Origin: Caulobacter vibrioides OR37
Lineage (GTDB): Bacteria; Pseudomonadota; Alphaproteobacteria; Caulobacterales; Caulobacteraceae
Reading direction: 5' to 3'
Assembly (NCBI RefSeq): GCF_000372645.1
Contig: NZ_APMP01000013.1
Coordinates: 34,147-98,146 of the forward strand
DNA length: 64,000 bases
Positions within the stretch are counted from its first letter, which is position 1; the number at the start of each line of letters is the position of its first letter. A program made the translations under genes and the position numbers. Under the pieces are notes generated by a model. That model was not told where the DNA came from, did not search any database, and worked only from the letters and a program-made list of their open reading frames with translations. Shown one piece after another: positions 6,952 to 15,559 of the stretch.

Positions 6952-9798
6952 TCAGTAAGCGTAGGCCACGCGCAGGATGAAGTTGCGGCCCGGCTCCATG
7001 TAGTCTTTCTGATAGGACGGGTTCTTGCCCTTGGTCGTGTAGTAGCGGTGCCCATCCAGGATGTTCTGCACGTCGAAGTCGACGGTCAGGCCGCGACGGA
7101 TGTTGTAGCGGGTGTGCAGATCCAGCGACTTGTTGGGCTGAACCCACTTGTCGACCGCGTTGTCGCGCGTGTCTTCGATGTAGGCCCCTTGATACTGGTA
7201 GCTCAGCTTGGCCTCGATGCCGTACTTCTGATAGGTCAGCGAGGTGTTGTAGATCAGGTCCGGCGCCTGGATGAACGAGATCGGGTGGCCGCGACGATAG
7301 TCCAGGCCGGTCTCGGCCGACGAGGTCTGGGCGGTGACGTTGGCCTCGACGCCGAAGCCGTCGAACGGCGCGCCCAGCCCCTCGAACGACTTGATCAGGT
7401 TCAGCTCCACCCCGGTCAGGGTCGCCTTCTCGCCGTTTTGCGGCTGGGTGATGGTGATCGTGCCGTTCTTGGTGTCGGCGTTCACCGAGCGGCCGTTGGT
7501 GAAGATGAAGTGCTTGATCTTCTTATGGAAGACGCCGACGGACACCAGGCTGGAACGGTCCGGATAATATTCGGCCGACAGGTCGAAGTTCAGCGACTCG
7601 CCGGGCTTGAGGTCCGGATTGCCGCGGCTGATGGCGATGATCTCCTTGGTCGCCGGATCGCGGGTCACGCTCTCGCCGCGCGAGATGTTGGCGTATTCCG
7701 GCCGCGAGAAGCTGGTCCAGATCGCGCCGCGATAGACGAGTTTCAGGCCCTGACGATAGACGGCGGTGACGCTGGGCAGGACGTTGGTGTAGTCGCGGTT
7801 GGTCTTGCCGAAGCCGGACGTCGTACCGTCGTTGATCCAGGTGGTGGTCTCGACCTTGGTGTGTTCGACGCGGGCGCCGCCGATGACTTCCAGAGCCCCC
7901 GACCGGACATGGGCCAGGGCGTAACCGGCATAGATGGTTTCCGAGCCCTTCTTGTCGTCGCTGTTCAGGTCCGCGGTCGAATACGACACCGGATGGGCGG
8001 CGCGCGCGGCGTCCAGCGCGGCGATCACCCGGTCCCGGCTCATGATCGAGCCGTAGTAGTAGCGGTCGGTGAACAGGCCGCTGACCTGACGCTCGACCAG
8101 GCCAGACGCCGCCAGCGACTTTCCGTTCAGCGCGGTGCCGGACAGGTCGCCTTCCCAGATCGGCGTGGAGTCATATTCGCGCTCCGACTTCAGATACTTG
8201 AAGCCGCCCTTCACGTAGTCGATCAGGCCGTTCAGCTCGTAGCGGGCGTCTACCTTCAACGCGGTGCGGGCGTCGGACTGCTTGTTCTTGTTCATCGACG
8301 CGCCGTCGAACGGCAGCAGGTCGTCGCGATGGTCGACATTGGCGGCGTAGGCCGGAAGCTGCGCCTGAGGGAAGCGCGGATCGGCCGACGACCACAGGAT
8401 GCCGGTCGAGGTGAACATCGGATCGGTCGAGCATTTGTCACAGTTGTAGCCGATGCCGTAATAGAGCGGCGTGCCCTTCTCGCCGTAGGAATAGCTGAGG
8501 TCGTAGTCGAGGGTCAGGCGCTCGAAGCGGCTGTGGCCGCCCGCGTTGATCGTGTAGAGCGACGAGTCCTGGTCCTGGGTTTCGAAGGTGCGGGCGAACT
8601 GGAAGGCCTTGGGGTTCCAGACGCCCGAACGGCCAAATAGCGACCAGTACGACTTGCTCGACTTGCGGTCGGCGTCGGTGATGAGGCCGTCTTTGTCCGC
8701 GTCGACGATCTGGGCCACGGTGTAGCCGTAGATGTTGCCCTTCACCGGGTCCTTGCCGATGATCATCTGCTCGGGCTGAAGCAGGGTCGTGTCGTCCAGA
8801 TTGACCTGGGTCAGGCGCGCGGTTGTGCGGCTGCGCTCGTCGGTATAGTCGTTGACGCCCTTGCGGTTCAGCTTGGCGTACTGGCCGCGAACATAGAACT
8901 CGTGATGATCGACGTGATAGTCGATCGAGAAGTTGCCGCCATAGCGCTTCTGTTCGCCGCGGCGGAAGTCGAGGTCGATGCCGGGCAGGTACATCGAGCG
9001 GCTGTCGATGGCCTCGGTCGAGTTCTTGCGCCAGTGGTAGGGCTCCCACTCGCCGTCGTTCTCGGTCTCTTCGTTGGTGTAGTGGCTCTTGCCGTAATAG
9101 ACCGAGCCGAACAGGCCCAGGCGGTCGTCGGCGAACTTGCGGGCGACGTCGATCTGGATCTGGCCGCTGCCGGCCGGCTCGTTGTCCTTCTGGGCGCGGT
9201 CATTGAGGCCGTAGGAGGCGAAGACGCGCAGGGTCGGCTTGCGGAAGTCGAAGGCGGTCGGGGTGACGAAGTTGACCGCGCCGCCGATCGCGTCGCCGTC
9301 CAGGTCCGGCGTCAGGGTCTTGTAGACCGCGATCGCCTTCAGGCCGTTGGGCGGCAGAACCGTCATCGACATCTTGCGCGAGCTGGAGTCGGTCAGCGCC
9401 ACGCGGGTGCCGTTGATCGAATAGGCGTTGTAGGTGCTGGCCAGGCCGCGAATGGAGACGTACTCGCCCTCGCCGGTTTCCTGGTTGACCACGACATTGA
9501 CGCCGGGAATGCGGGCCAGGGCGTCGGCGACGTTGGCGTCGGGCAGCTTGCCCAGGTCGTCGGCGGAGATGACGTTGACGACGCCGGTCGCCTTCTTCTG
9601 CTCGTCGATCGAGTTGGCGGTCGACAGGCGCTGGCCGGTGATGACCAGCTCGCTGACGGCGTCGGCGGCGGGCTTGGCCGGGGCGTTCTGGGCTTGCTGA
9701 TCGCCCGTTTGGGCATGGACGGCCGGCGCGAAGGCGAGCGCGAGGACGCTGGCGCCGGTCAGGGCCGCGAGCTTGAGGCGCGATGGCGGGTTGAACAT
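6952..9798 (-). CDS. TonB-dependent outer-membrane receptor (Caulobacter/Xanthomonas type)
   Basis: 948 residues. Residues 1-30 are a signal peptide (hydrophobic core ending FAPAVHA). A TonB-box-like segment (SELVITGQRLS) follows, then the plug domain with DDLGKLPDANVADALARIPG, VSIRGLASTYN and NGTRVA; the rest is the 22-strand barrel, ending in an aromatic-rich strand (FILRVAYAY). This is the long-plug subtype common in Caulobacter and Xanthomonas. I start at the ATG at 9798, which has GGAG a few bases upstream and begins the signal peptide; an upstream in-frame extension to 9870 is unlikely. It is the last gene of a minus-strand run with phospholipase C, a transporter and a PhnZ-like enzyme, so an organophosphorus substrate is inferred. 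A Pho-box-like repeat lies about 230 bases upstream. Confidence 0.9.
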   Translation of the reverse strand: MFNPPSRLKLAALTGASVLALAFAPAVHAQTGDQQAQNAPAKPAADAVSELVITGQRLSTANSIDEQKKATGVVNVISADDLGKLPDANVADALARIPGVNVVVNQETGEGEYVSIRGLASTYNAYSINGTRVALTDSSSRKMSMTVLPPNGLKAIAVYKTLTPDLDGDAIGGAVNFVTPTAFDFRKPTLRVFASYGLNDRAQKDNEPAGSGQIQIDVARKFADDRLGLFGSVYYGKSHYTNEETENDGEWEPYHWRKNSTEAIDSRSMYLPGIDLDFRRGEQKRYGGNFSIDYHVDHHEFYVRGQYAKLNRKGVNDYTDERSRTTARLTQVNLDDTTLLQPEQMIIGKDPVKGNIYGYTVAQIVDADKDGLITDADRKSSKSYWSLFGRSGVWNPKAFQFARTFETQDQDSSLYTINAGGHSRFERLTLDYDLSYSYGEKGTPLYYGIGYNCDKCSTDPMFTSTGILWSSADPRFPQAQLPAYAANVDHRDDLLPFDGASMNKNKQSDARTALKVDARYELNGLIDYVKGGFKYLKSEREYDSTPIWEGDLSGTALNGKSLAASGLVERQVSGLFTDRYYYGSIMSRDRVIAALDAARAAHPVSYSTADLNSDDKKGSETIYAGYALAHVRSGALEVIGGARVEHTKVETTTWINDGTTSGFGKTNRDYTNVLPSVTAVYRQGLKLVYRGAIWTSFSRPEYANISRGESVTRDPATKEIIAISRGNPDLKPGESLNFDLSAEYYPDRSSLVSVGVFHKKIKHFIFTNGRSVNADTKNGTITITQPQNGEKATLTGVELNLIKSFEGLGAPFDGFGVEANVTAQTSSAETGLDYRRGHPISFIQAPDLIYNTSLTYQKYGIEAKLSYQYQGAYIEDTRDNAVDKWVQPNKSLDLHTRYNIRRGLTVDFDVQNILDGHRYYTTKGKNPSYQKDYMEPGRNFILRVAYAY

Positions 9799-10182
9799 GG
9801 TGACTCCGTTGATCTGTCCCGACGCCCGCCCCCCAAGGGCGCGCGCCTTCACCTCCCGGCGGTGGGTCACCGTCGGGCAAAAAACGACCCGACACCCCTG
9901 TGAGAGGGCGTTCAGGCTTGAGCTGTGCGAGGCCGTATCCCGTCCGCGATGCGCTGTTCGTGAAGCCCCCTTTACGAACCGCGATCATAAAAAATGCGAA
10001 TGAGACAATTTGATCTATACGAAAAAAGTATGACGGCTTGTTGACGCCAGGAGGTTGTGAAAGGGCGCCGCGTCCTGGGGCGCGGCGTCAGGGGGGGGCG
10101 GCCCCGGACCAGGAGGCGCGCGCGAAACTCAAGCGCGAGCGGCGAGCCGCTGGCGCTCTAAATTTCTGAATTCAGGCGGCCT
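9799..10182. other. Long leader/promoter region of the first TonB receptor
   Basis: No gene is seen here. The region holds the receptor's ribosome site, an AT-rich stretch around 9985-10030 in strong contrast to the surroundings, a Pho-box-like direct repeat at 10030-10047, and a GC-rich hairpin (7-bp arms, 10066-10087). The AT-rich stretch is the likely core promoter, which would give an untranslated leader of up to about 200 bases. Confidence 0.5.
10030..10047 (-). promoter_or_regulatory. Pho-box-like 11-nt direct repeat
   Basis: On the minus strand the sequence reads GCGTCAA-CAAG-CCGTCAT: two heptamers with 11-base period, the second matching six of seven bases of the PhoB unit CTGTCAT. 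Two other units of this locus have the same arrangement (13890-13907 and 18380-18397). Confidence 0.45.
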
Positions 10183-10297
10183 TTAGAGCGTGATAGCCGA
10201 AAGTGTGAGCGGTTTCGGCGGTTATCACGCTCTAAATGTTTGATTTAGAGACTTATTTTCCGCTCGAATGATTCCATTCGAGCGGATAAGGCTCTAG
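10183..10297. repeat. TAGAGC-type modular palindromic repeat, long form
   Basis: Two stem-loops side by side. The first (10183-10234) pairs TTAGAGCGTGATA with TATCACGCTCTAA and has an inner GCCGAAA/TTTCGGC stem. The second (10260-10285) has perfect 10-base arms. The element ends in GGCTCTAG, whose CTA (10294-10296) is the stop codon of the phospholipase gene on the minus strand. A second copy at 44055-44129 is almost identical but lacks the second stem-loop module (10248-10286). It lies after the phospholipase gene and may act as its terminator. Confidence 0.75.
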
Positions 10298-12432
10298 GCG
10301 TTCAGCACCATCTTGCCGATGCCCGGGTCGGTGCGGCTGACCCGGCCGGTTTCGACGTGACCGGCGAATTGCGCGCTCCAGCGTTTGTCGGCGTCGTGGG
10401 TCAGGCGGAAGGCGTACCAGTGATCGCTGGCGGACGGGTCCAGGACCAGCCTTGCCTCGCCGCCGGGCGGCAGGGCCGCCGTCTCGGCGCCTTCGACGAA
10501 CGCGAAGGGATAGGCCGGCTCGCCGGTCAGGGTCACGCTCAGGGGCTTGGCGCCGTCATTGCGAAGCTGAACGGCCAGGCCGCCGGTCCCGGTCTCGGAG
10601 ACCGCCGCGGTCAGCCCGCCGGCCCGCTCGCGGTGGCCCCGGAACCGGCGATAGAAGCCGTTGGGGCCGTGCACGACGAGGTCGTAGTCGCGCACGTCTT
10701 CCATGGCGAACAGGTCGGCGACGTGCCGCTCGCCAGGCGTCAGCGTGTAGTGGCGCGGGGCGGCCGGCGCGTAGGCGGCGTAGTCGTGGAGGGTGAACAC
10801 CGCCCCGACCTCGCCCTGGTTGACCAAGGTGACCCGGAAGCGGCCGTCGACGACGCCGCCGTCGACGGCGAGGCGATAGGGCAGGGCTCGCGCCAGGCGG
10901 CGGGCCGGATCCTGAACGGCGGCGACCTGCGTGGCCGGGATCCGCAGGGTCGGCTGGCGCGCCGCGTGGGCGATCCGGTCGAGATAGTCGGCGGTGTCGG
11001 GCAGGCCCAGGCTGTGCGTCTCGGCGTTGGGAGTCTTGAAGTCGAAACAGGCGGTCAGATCGCCCGCGACCGCGCGCCGCCAGGGCGAGATGTTCGGCTC
11101 GCGCACGCCGAAGCGCTTTTCCAGGAACATCAGCGTCGAGGTGTGGTCGAACAGCTGCGAGCAGACATAGCCGCCGCGCGTCCAGGGCGAGACGATGATC
11201 GCCGGCACCCGAATGCCCATGCCGATCGGCTGGACGCCGCGCACCATCGGGTGGGGGTGGTTCGAATAGTCCTTGAACTCCCCCGCGACGCTGACCCCGC
11301 TGTGGCCGCGGCTGGCGTCGGCGGGCGGCATCGGCGGGGGCATGTGGTCGTAGAAGCCGCCGGCCTCGTCATAGTTGATCATGAACACGGTCTTGGAGAA
11401 CACCTCGGGGTGCTCGACCAGGGCCGCGATCAGCCGGGCGGTCAGGTGCTCGCCCGCGGCCGGCACGCCCTCGGGATGTTCGGACAGCGCCTGGGCGGTG
11501 ACGATCCAGGACACCTGGGGCAGCTGGCCGCTGGCGATGTCGCGCCGGAACGCCTCGACCAGCTGCGTCCCGTCCGAGCGGCTGCGATCGGGCTCGGGCC
11601 GGCCCTCGGACACCCAGGCGCGGCCGCGACGATAGAGGTTCGAGTCCCTGGGGCAGGGCCGGTAGGGGGCGAACACCGAGAGGATGTTGTCGCAGTAGTT
11701 GTCGTATTCCTGATAGACCTTCCAGCTGACGCCGGCCTTTTCCAGCCGCTCGGGATAGGTCGTCCAGGCGTAGGGCGTGATCGGCTGGTCGGCCGCCATG
11801 TCGGCCCACGGGGTCTCGTCGTGGCCGTAGTTGGTCATCACCGGATCGCCGCCCACCGCGCCGCCGCCGTTGCAGCCGGTCATCATGTGCATCCGGTTCG
11901 GATAGGTCTGGGTCAGGGTCGAGCAGTGATAGGCGTCCAGCACCGTGAAGCTGGACGCCAGGGCGTGATAGAAGGGCAGGTCGGCGGCCGTGTAGTAGGC
12001 CATGCGCCGGTCCATCTGCTTGGACTCGCCCCAATGGTCGTAGCGCCCGCCGTTCACCAGCAGGGTGGCGGCGGTGTGATGCTGGTCGGCGCCGTCGACG
12101 ACATAGGCGTTGGCGGTGCGGGAGTCGGCGTGGAACGGCTGGACGAAGCCGTCGGGGTGCTGGTCGCTGGGCTGGCGCCAGACGGTCTGGCCGTTCAGCA
12201 GCCGCAGCGGCCGGGGATCGCCAAAGCCGCGCACGCCGGGCAGCGTGCCGAAATAGTGGTCGAACGCGCGGTTCTCCTGGGTGAGGATCACCACGTGTTC
12301 GACGTCGCGGATCGTGCCGGTGCGGTGGTGCGCCGGGGTGGCGAGCGCGCGGTTCAGCGTGGCGAGCGCGGCGACGCCGAGCCCCCCGGCGGCTGTCTTC
12401 AGAAAGGCGCGGCGATCAAACGACATGGTCAT
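10294..12432 (-). CDS. plcC: Phosphocholine-type phospholipase C (phosphoesterase family), Tat-exported
   Basis: 712 residues, full length for the non-haemolytic/haemolytic phospholipase C family. Residues 1-33 are a Tat signal (DRRAFLK then a hydrophobic run to LATP). The catalytic phosphoesterase domain begins with HVVILTQENRAFDHYFG and continues with TGCNGGG, NYDEAGGFYDH (metal and nucleophile region) and IIVSPWTRGG. Two C-terminal beta domains of the type unique to bacterial phospholipase C follow from about residue 510. The enzyme acts in the periplasm or outside and splits phospholipids such as phosphatidylcholine, releasing the phosphorylated head group. It follows the DUF5690-type transporter by 23 bases and is probably co-transcribed with it. 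Either ATG at 12432 or 12426 could start it. The exact head-group preference cannot be read from sequence. Confidence 0.9.
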   Translation of the reverse strand: MTMSFDRRAFLKTAAGGLGVAALATLNRALATPAHHRTGTIRDVEHVVILTQENRAFDHYFGTLPGVRGFGDPRPLRLLNGQTVWRQPSDQHPDGFVQPFHADSRTANAYVVDGADQHHTAATLLVNGGRYDHWGESKQMDRRMAYYTAADLPFYHALASSFTVLDAYHCSTLTQTYPNRMHMMTGCNGGGAVGGDPVMTNYGHDETPWADMAADQPITPYAWTTYPERLEKAGVSWKVYQEYDNYCDNILSVFAPYRPCPRDSNLYRRGRAWVSEGRPEPDRSRSDGTQLVEAFRRDIASGQLPQVSWIVTAQALSEHPEGVPAAGEHLTARLIAALVEHPEVFSKTVFMINYDEAGGFYDHMPPPMPPADASRGHSGVSVAGEFKDYSNHPHPMVRGVQPIGMGIRVPAIIVSPWTRGGYVCSQLFDHTSTLMFLEKRFGVREPNISPWRRAVAGDLTACFDFKTPNAETHSLGLPDTADYLDRIAHAARQPTLRIPATQVAAVQDPARRLARALPYRLAVDGGVVDGRFRVTLVNQGEVGAVFTLHDYAAYAPAAPRHYTLTPGERHVADLFAMEDVRDYDLVVHGPNGFYRRFRGHRERAGGLTAAVSETGTGGLAVQLRNDGAKPLSVTLTGEPAYPFAFVEGAETAALPPGGEARLVLDPSASDHWYAFRLTHDADKRWSAQFAGHVETGRVSRTDPGIGKMVLNA

Positions 12433-12455
12433 CGCTCTCCCGGGTTAGGGCGGGT

Positions 12456-13769
12456 TCAGATCAGGGCGGGGGCGGCCGCGCGCGGCGGCTGGGCGACGCG
12501 GCGGAACGTGTTGAAATGGAAGTGGAGCAGGGCCAGCAGGGTGGCGACGCCGACGACCAGGGCGACCAGGTAGCAGGCGCCGAGGAAGAAGCTCAGCCAG
12601 CTCAGCTTGACGCCCAGGCTCTTGACCAGCAGCAGCGCGACGCTGCCGCCATAGCCCGAGGCGTCGGTCAGATACATGAAGAAGGCGGCGTTGCCGGGAA
12701 TGCCCATCGCGGCGGTCAGCCGGTCGGCCAGCACGGCGTTGAAGGGGATGTAGCCCATATAGACGCCTGCGCCGACGCCGATCATCCAGGTCATCGCGCC
12801 GATCCAGTGGAGCTGCAGGGCCAGGGTGGCGGCGGCGATCAGGGCCGCGCCGGCCAGGATCATGCAGAGATAGGCGATCACCGCCGTGCTGTTGCGGCGG
12901 ATCCAGGCGGTCGCGCCGAACAGCGCCAGGATGAAGGCCGCGATCGGCAGCTCCGACAGGGTGAACAGCGCCGGATTGCCGTCGTAGCCCAGGCCATGCC
13001 ACAGCTCGACGGCGAAGTTGTCGCGGAAATCCCGCAGCGCGGTCAGGGCCACATAGGCGACGATCAGCAGGGCCAGGCCGATGCCGGCGCGGGCCCAGAA
13101 GGCGCGCCGCTCGGCCTTGGGCATCGGCCCGCGCGGCATCCGCTCGGCCCGGTCGCGGGCGTCCGGCGGCGGCGTCTGGGACAGCAGCCAGACCGACAGC
13201 ACCAGCAGCGGCAGGAACAGCGCGCCGGTCGCCGCCGGCATCCAGAACTCGGGAACGCCCCAGTTGTCGATCAGCGAGCGGCCGGCCGACTTCACGACGC
13301 CCGACGAGACGATGAAGCTGAGGCAGAGGCCGGTGCCGAGCCATTCGGAGCTGCGGCGCCCCTCGACATAGCCGAACACCAGGCCCCAGATCATGCCCAG
13401 CGGCAGGGCGCTGAAGAAGATCGCCACCACCTTCAGCGGGGCGGGCAGGATCGCGAACAGCACCAGCGAGACCTCGGAGGCGCCGATGAAGCCGAGGATC
13501 ATCCAGGCGCGATCCTGGGGTCGGGCCTCGCTGATCATCTTGATGCCGATCGCCTTCGACAGCGCGTAGCCGATCACCTGGGCGACGACGATCGTCACCT
13601 TGAAGTCCAGCGCTGAATGCCAGCCGGGCGTCGCCGCGTAGCTCGCCACCGCGAACGGCTTGCGGAACGCGTACATGCAGAAATAGGTGGTGAAGCTGGT
13701 CAGCAACGCATAGGCGGCCACCCAGGCCGGGCCCGCCCGGCTGAGCATCCGCGAGATTGGCGATGGCAT
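12456..13769 (-). CDS. MFS transporter, DUF5690 type
   Basis: 437 residues with about twelve membrane helices; resembles the family known as DUF5690, distantly related to sugar-phosphate/phosphonate antiporters of the major facilitator superfamily. Landmarks are TTYFCMYAFRKPF in helix 1, a conserved PLGMIWGLVFGYVEGRR segment near residue 125, and YMGYIPFNAVLADR near residue 340. The family has no established substrate that I can cite. Its position directly ahead of the exported phospholipase C, and next to a PhnZ-like oxygenase, suggests import of an organophosphorus compound across the inner membrane. A Pho-box-like repeat stands 122 bases upstream of the ATG. The upstream 157-base gap is AT-rich and probably holds the promoter. 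Confidence 0.8.
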   Translation of the reverse strand: MPSPISRMLSRAGPAWVAAYALLTSFTTYFCMYAFRKPFAVASYAATPGWHSALDFKVTIVVAQVIGYALSKAIGIKMISEARPQDRAWMILGFIGASEVSLVLFAILPAPLKVVAIFFSALPLGMIWGLVFGYVEGRRSSEWLGTGLCLSFIVSSGVVKSAGRSLIDNWGVPEFWMPAATGALFLPLLVLSVWLLSQTPPPDARDRAERMPRGPMPKAERRAFWARAGIGLALLIVAYVALTALRDFRDNFAVELWHGLGYDGNPALFTLSELPIAAFILALFGATAWIRRNSTAVIAYLCMILAGAALIAAATLALQLHWIGAMTWMIGVGAGVYMGYIPFNAVLADRLTAAMGIPGNAAFFMYLTDASGYGGSVALLLVKSLGVKLSWLSFFLGACYLVALVVGVATLLALLHFHFNTFRRVAQPPRAAAPALI

Positions 13770-13889
13770 GTCGGTGTCCCTGCTCGGTCCGCGGTCGCGG
13801 TCGCGGGCGCGCGCCAGGCTTGGCGGCGACGCGCCCGCGACGTTGAATTGCGTTAGATTATGAAATCACATTCCGTATAACTAAAGAAT

Positions 13890-13907
13890 ATGATGTCATG
13901 ATGACGC
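13890..13907 (-). promoter_or_regulatory. Pho-box-like 11-nt direct repeat
   Basis: Minus strand reads GCGTCAT-CATG-ACATCAT, two heptamers with an 11-base period, followed by the AT-rich promoter region of the transporter-phospholipase unit. It shares arrangement and flanking GGCGTCA with the boxes at 10030 and 18380. Confidence 0.45.
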
Positions 13908-13926
13908 CGAGGGTCCGGCGCCTGGG

Positions 13927-14499
13927 TCAGGCCGCCTGGGTCAGGGCCGAGGTCAGGTGGCGGTCCAGGAAGGCCTCGATGGGGTCGGGGCGCGCGTGCT
14001 TGTCCTTGGCCAGCTCGTCGATCCGGCGAAGGGCGACCGCCGCCTCGGCGTGGGGCTGGGCCAGGAAGGCCGCCTGTTCGTCGGCCGACATCAGGCCCCC
14101 CTGCAGCACCAGCGACAGCAGCGAGTCCCGCGACAGCGTCGACAGATAGCCAGGCGCGGCCGAGCAGAGGTAACGCTTGGCCGCGACGTGCAGGCGGATC
14201 GGCGCGGCGACGGTCTCGGGGAAGCGCTCGGCCACCCAGTCGGCGCCCAACTCCTCATGCCGGTCGTCGATGCCCGCCTCGGCGGGCGCCTCGCCCAGAT
14301 CGTGCACCATGTGGCCGACGTCATGCAGCAGGCAGGCCATGACCATCGCCGACGACAGGCCCTGGGCTTCGGCGTGGGCGGCCGACTGCAGGGCGTGGGC
14401 CAGCTGGGTCATCTCATAAAGTCCGTAGGCGCGTTCGCCCAGGCCGAGATACAGGCCGCGAATTTCCTCTCGCAGCGCTTCCGAAGGCGACGACGTCAT
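13927..14499 (-). CDS. HD-domain oxygenase of the PhnZ/TmpB phosphonate-cleaving family
   Basis: 190 residues, the usual length of PhnZ. PhnZ and TmpB are mixed-valence di-iron oxygenases that break the C-P bond of 1-hydroxy-phosphonates. The complete di-iron set is visible: H35, H59-D60 (LLHDVGH), H81, H104 and D161. The tyrosine/glutamate lid pair (Y25 and E29) and the conserved HVAAKRYLC, LSRDSLLSLVLQGG and LRRID stretches are also present; K108 and R158 sit where the family binds the phosphonate group. The usual partner hydroxylase (PhnY or TmpA, an Fe/2-oxoglutarate dioxygenase) is not in the window, so the cell may take up an already hydroxylated phosphonate or encode the partner elsewhere. 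A palindrome 12 bases upstream of the start suggests direct regulation. Confidence 0.8.
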   Translation of the reverse strand: MTSSPSEALREEIRGLYLGLGERAYGLYEMTQLAHALQSAAHAEAQGLSSAMVMACLLHDVGHMVHDLGEAPAEAGIDDRHEELGADWVAERFPETVAAPIRLHVAAKRYLCSAAPGYLSTLSRDSLLSLVLQGGLMSADEQAAFLAQPHAEAAVALRRIDELAKDKHARPDPIEAFLDRHLTSALTQAA

Positions 14500-14510
14500 A
14501 ATTTATACAA

Positions 14511-14536
14511 ATCCAAATCAGGTTTTGATTTTGGAT
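14511..14536. promoter_or_regulatory. AT-rich palindrome between lysR and the PhnZ-like gene
   Basis: ATCCAAATCA, four bases, then TTGATTTTGGAT: a near-perfect inverted repeat with one extra T, lying in the 39-base gap between the regulator stop and the oxygenase start. It may be an operator (LysR or another factor) or a weak transcription stop of lysR. Confidence 0.45.
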
Positions 14537-14538
14537 GT

Positions 14539-15465
14539 TTATATTTCGCCGCCGCCGCCAGCAAGCCCCAGAAACGCGCCCAGAGCGGGAATCTCGGCGC
14601 TTTCGCGCAGCGAGACGAGATAGACGCCGGCCGTGCGCCGGAAGCCGCGGATCGGCAGGGCCTTGAGGCGTCTGTCGCTGCCGGTTTCGCCCTCGAGAAT
14701 GCAGGCGAAGCCGATCCCGCACGCGGCGGCTTCCTTGACCGCTTCGCGGCTCTCGAGCACGAGGGCGGTGGTCGGCGTTGCGCCGACCCAGGCCAGCGCC
14801 TGTTCGGTCAGCGCGCGGGTGACCGAGCCCTCCTCGCGCAGGATCAGCGACAGTCCGGCCAGCTCCTTGACGTCGATCGCCTCGCGCTGGGCGAAGGGGT
14901 GATCGGCGGGAACGACCAGGTTGAGCCCCTGTTCGCGCAGCAGATGGCAGGCCAGGCTGTTGTCGGGCTCCAGCATCGAGACCATCGCCACGTCGACCCG
15001 ACATTCGATCACGTCGCGGATCAGGGACTGGGTGTTGCCCAGCCGCGTGCCGATTTCGATGTCGGGATAGGTGCGGCGATATTCGGCGATCAGCGGCATC
15101 GTGAACGGCGGCGTGGAGAAGCCGATCACCAGGCGGCCGCGCTTGATGCCGCCGAACAGCCGGGCGGTGGCCTCGAAGTCGTTCATCCGGCTGATGACCA
15201 GGCGCGCGCGGGTGTAAAGCTCGCGGCCGACATCGGTCAGGCTCTGGTCGTGAGACCGGCGGTTCAGCAGGCGCGCTCCGCACGCCTGTTCCAGCGCGTT
15301 GATCTGGTTGGAGATATTGGGCTGCGACACGCCCATCGCCGCGGCCGCGCGCGAGAAGGAGCCGTGATCGACCACGCCGACGAAGGCGCGCAGCGCGCCG
15401 ATCGACAAACCGCTGCCCTCGCGACGACGGGAAGCGCGTTCGGAACGAGGGTCGTCGCCGGTCAT
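14539..15465 (-). CDS. LysR-family transcriptional regulator of the organophosphorus locus
   Basis: 308 residues from the ATG at 15465. The winged HTH is at about residues 18-75 (LSIGALRAFVGVVDHGSFSR, MGVSQPNISNQINALEQ); the remainder is a type 2 periplasmic-binding-like effector domain (VIGFSTPPFTMPLIAEYRR, VPADHPFAQRE). The in-frame GTG at 15528 falls inside a hairpin that closes the upstream receptor gene, so the internal ATG is preferred. The gene sits between the second TonB receptor and the PhnZ-like oxygenase on the same strand. LysR regulators next to phosphonate genes are common, and the ligand here is probably a phosphonate or its product, which is inference. Confidence 0.85.
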   Translation of the reverse strand: MTGDDPRSERASRRREGSGLSIGALRAFVGVVDHGSFSRAAAAMGVSQPNISNQINALEQACGARLLNRRSHDQSLTDVGRELYTRARLVISRMNDFEATARLFGGIKRGRLVIGFSTPPFTMPLIAEYRRTYPDIEIGTRLGNTQSLIRDVIECRVDVAMVSMLEPDNSLACHLLREQGLNLVVPADHPFAQREAIDVKELAGLSLILREEGSVTRALTEQALAWVGATPTTALVLESREAVKEAAACGIGFACILEGETGSDRRLKALPIRGFRRTAGVYLVSLRESAEIPALGAFLGLAGGGGEI

Positions 15466-15510
15466 CGCGAGCTCATAACCAAAATTGATGATGGGCTCTT
15501 TTAGTCGGTT

Positions 15511-15540
15511 CTGGGGGCGCGGCAACACCCACGCCCCCAG
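15511..15540 (-). terminator. Hairpin after the second TonB receptor
   Basis: Perfect 9-base arms CTGGGGGCG and CGCCCCCAG with a 12-base loop lie 20 bases past the receptor stop codon. No T-run follows on the minus strand, so termination may be partial and allow some read-through into lysR. Confidence 0.5.
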
Positions 15541-15559
15541 GCTGTATTCGAGGTTTTCG

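Noticed and set aside
6883..8640. 585-codon plus-strand open frame opposite the TonB receptor
   Set aside because: It mirrors the receptor codons; the protein is Val/Gly/Arg/Asp-rich with no family features, while the minus-strand receptor has a signal peptide, plug and barrel.
13927..14499. Ordinary HD nucleotidase or (p)ppGpp hydrolase
   Set aside because: The additional histidine and the HVAAKRYLC and LQGG motifs are those of the PhnZ/TmpB oxygenase family, not of nucleotide hydrolases.
15466..15528. GTG start at 15528 for the LysR gene
   Set aside because: It lies within the hairpin that follows the upstream receptor and adds an unconserved N-terminal extension. The ATG at 15465 gives a normal LysR.
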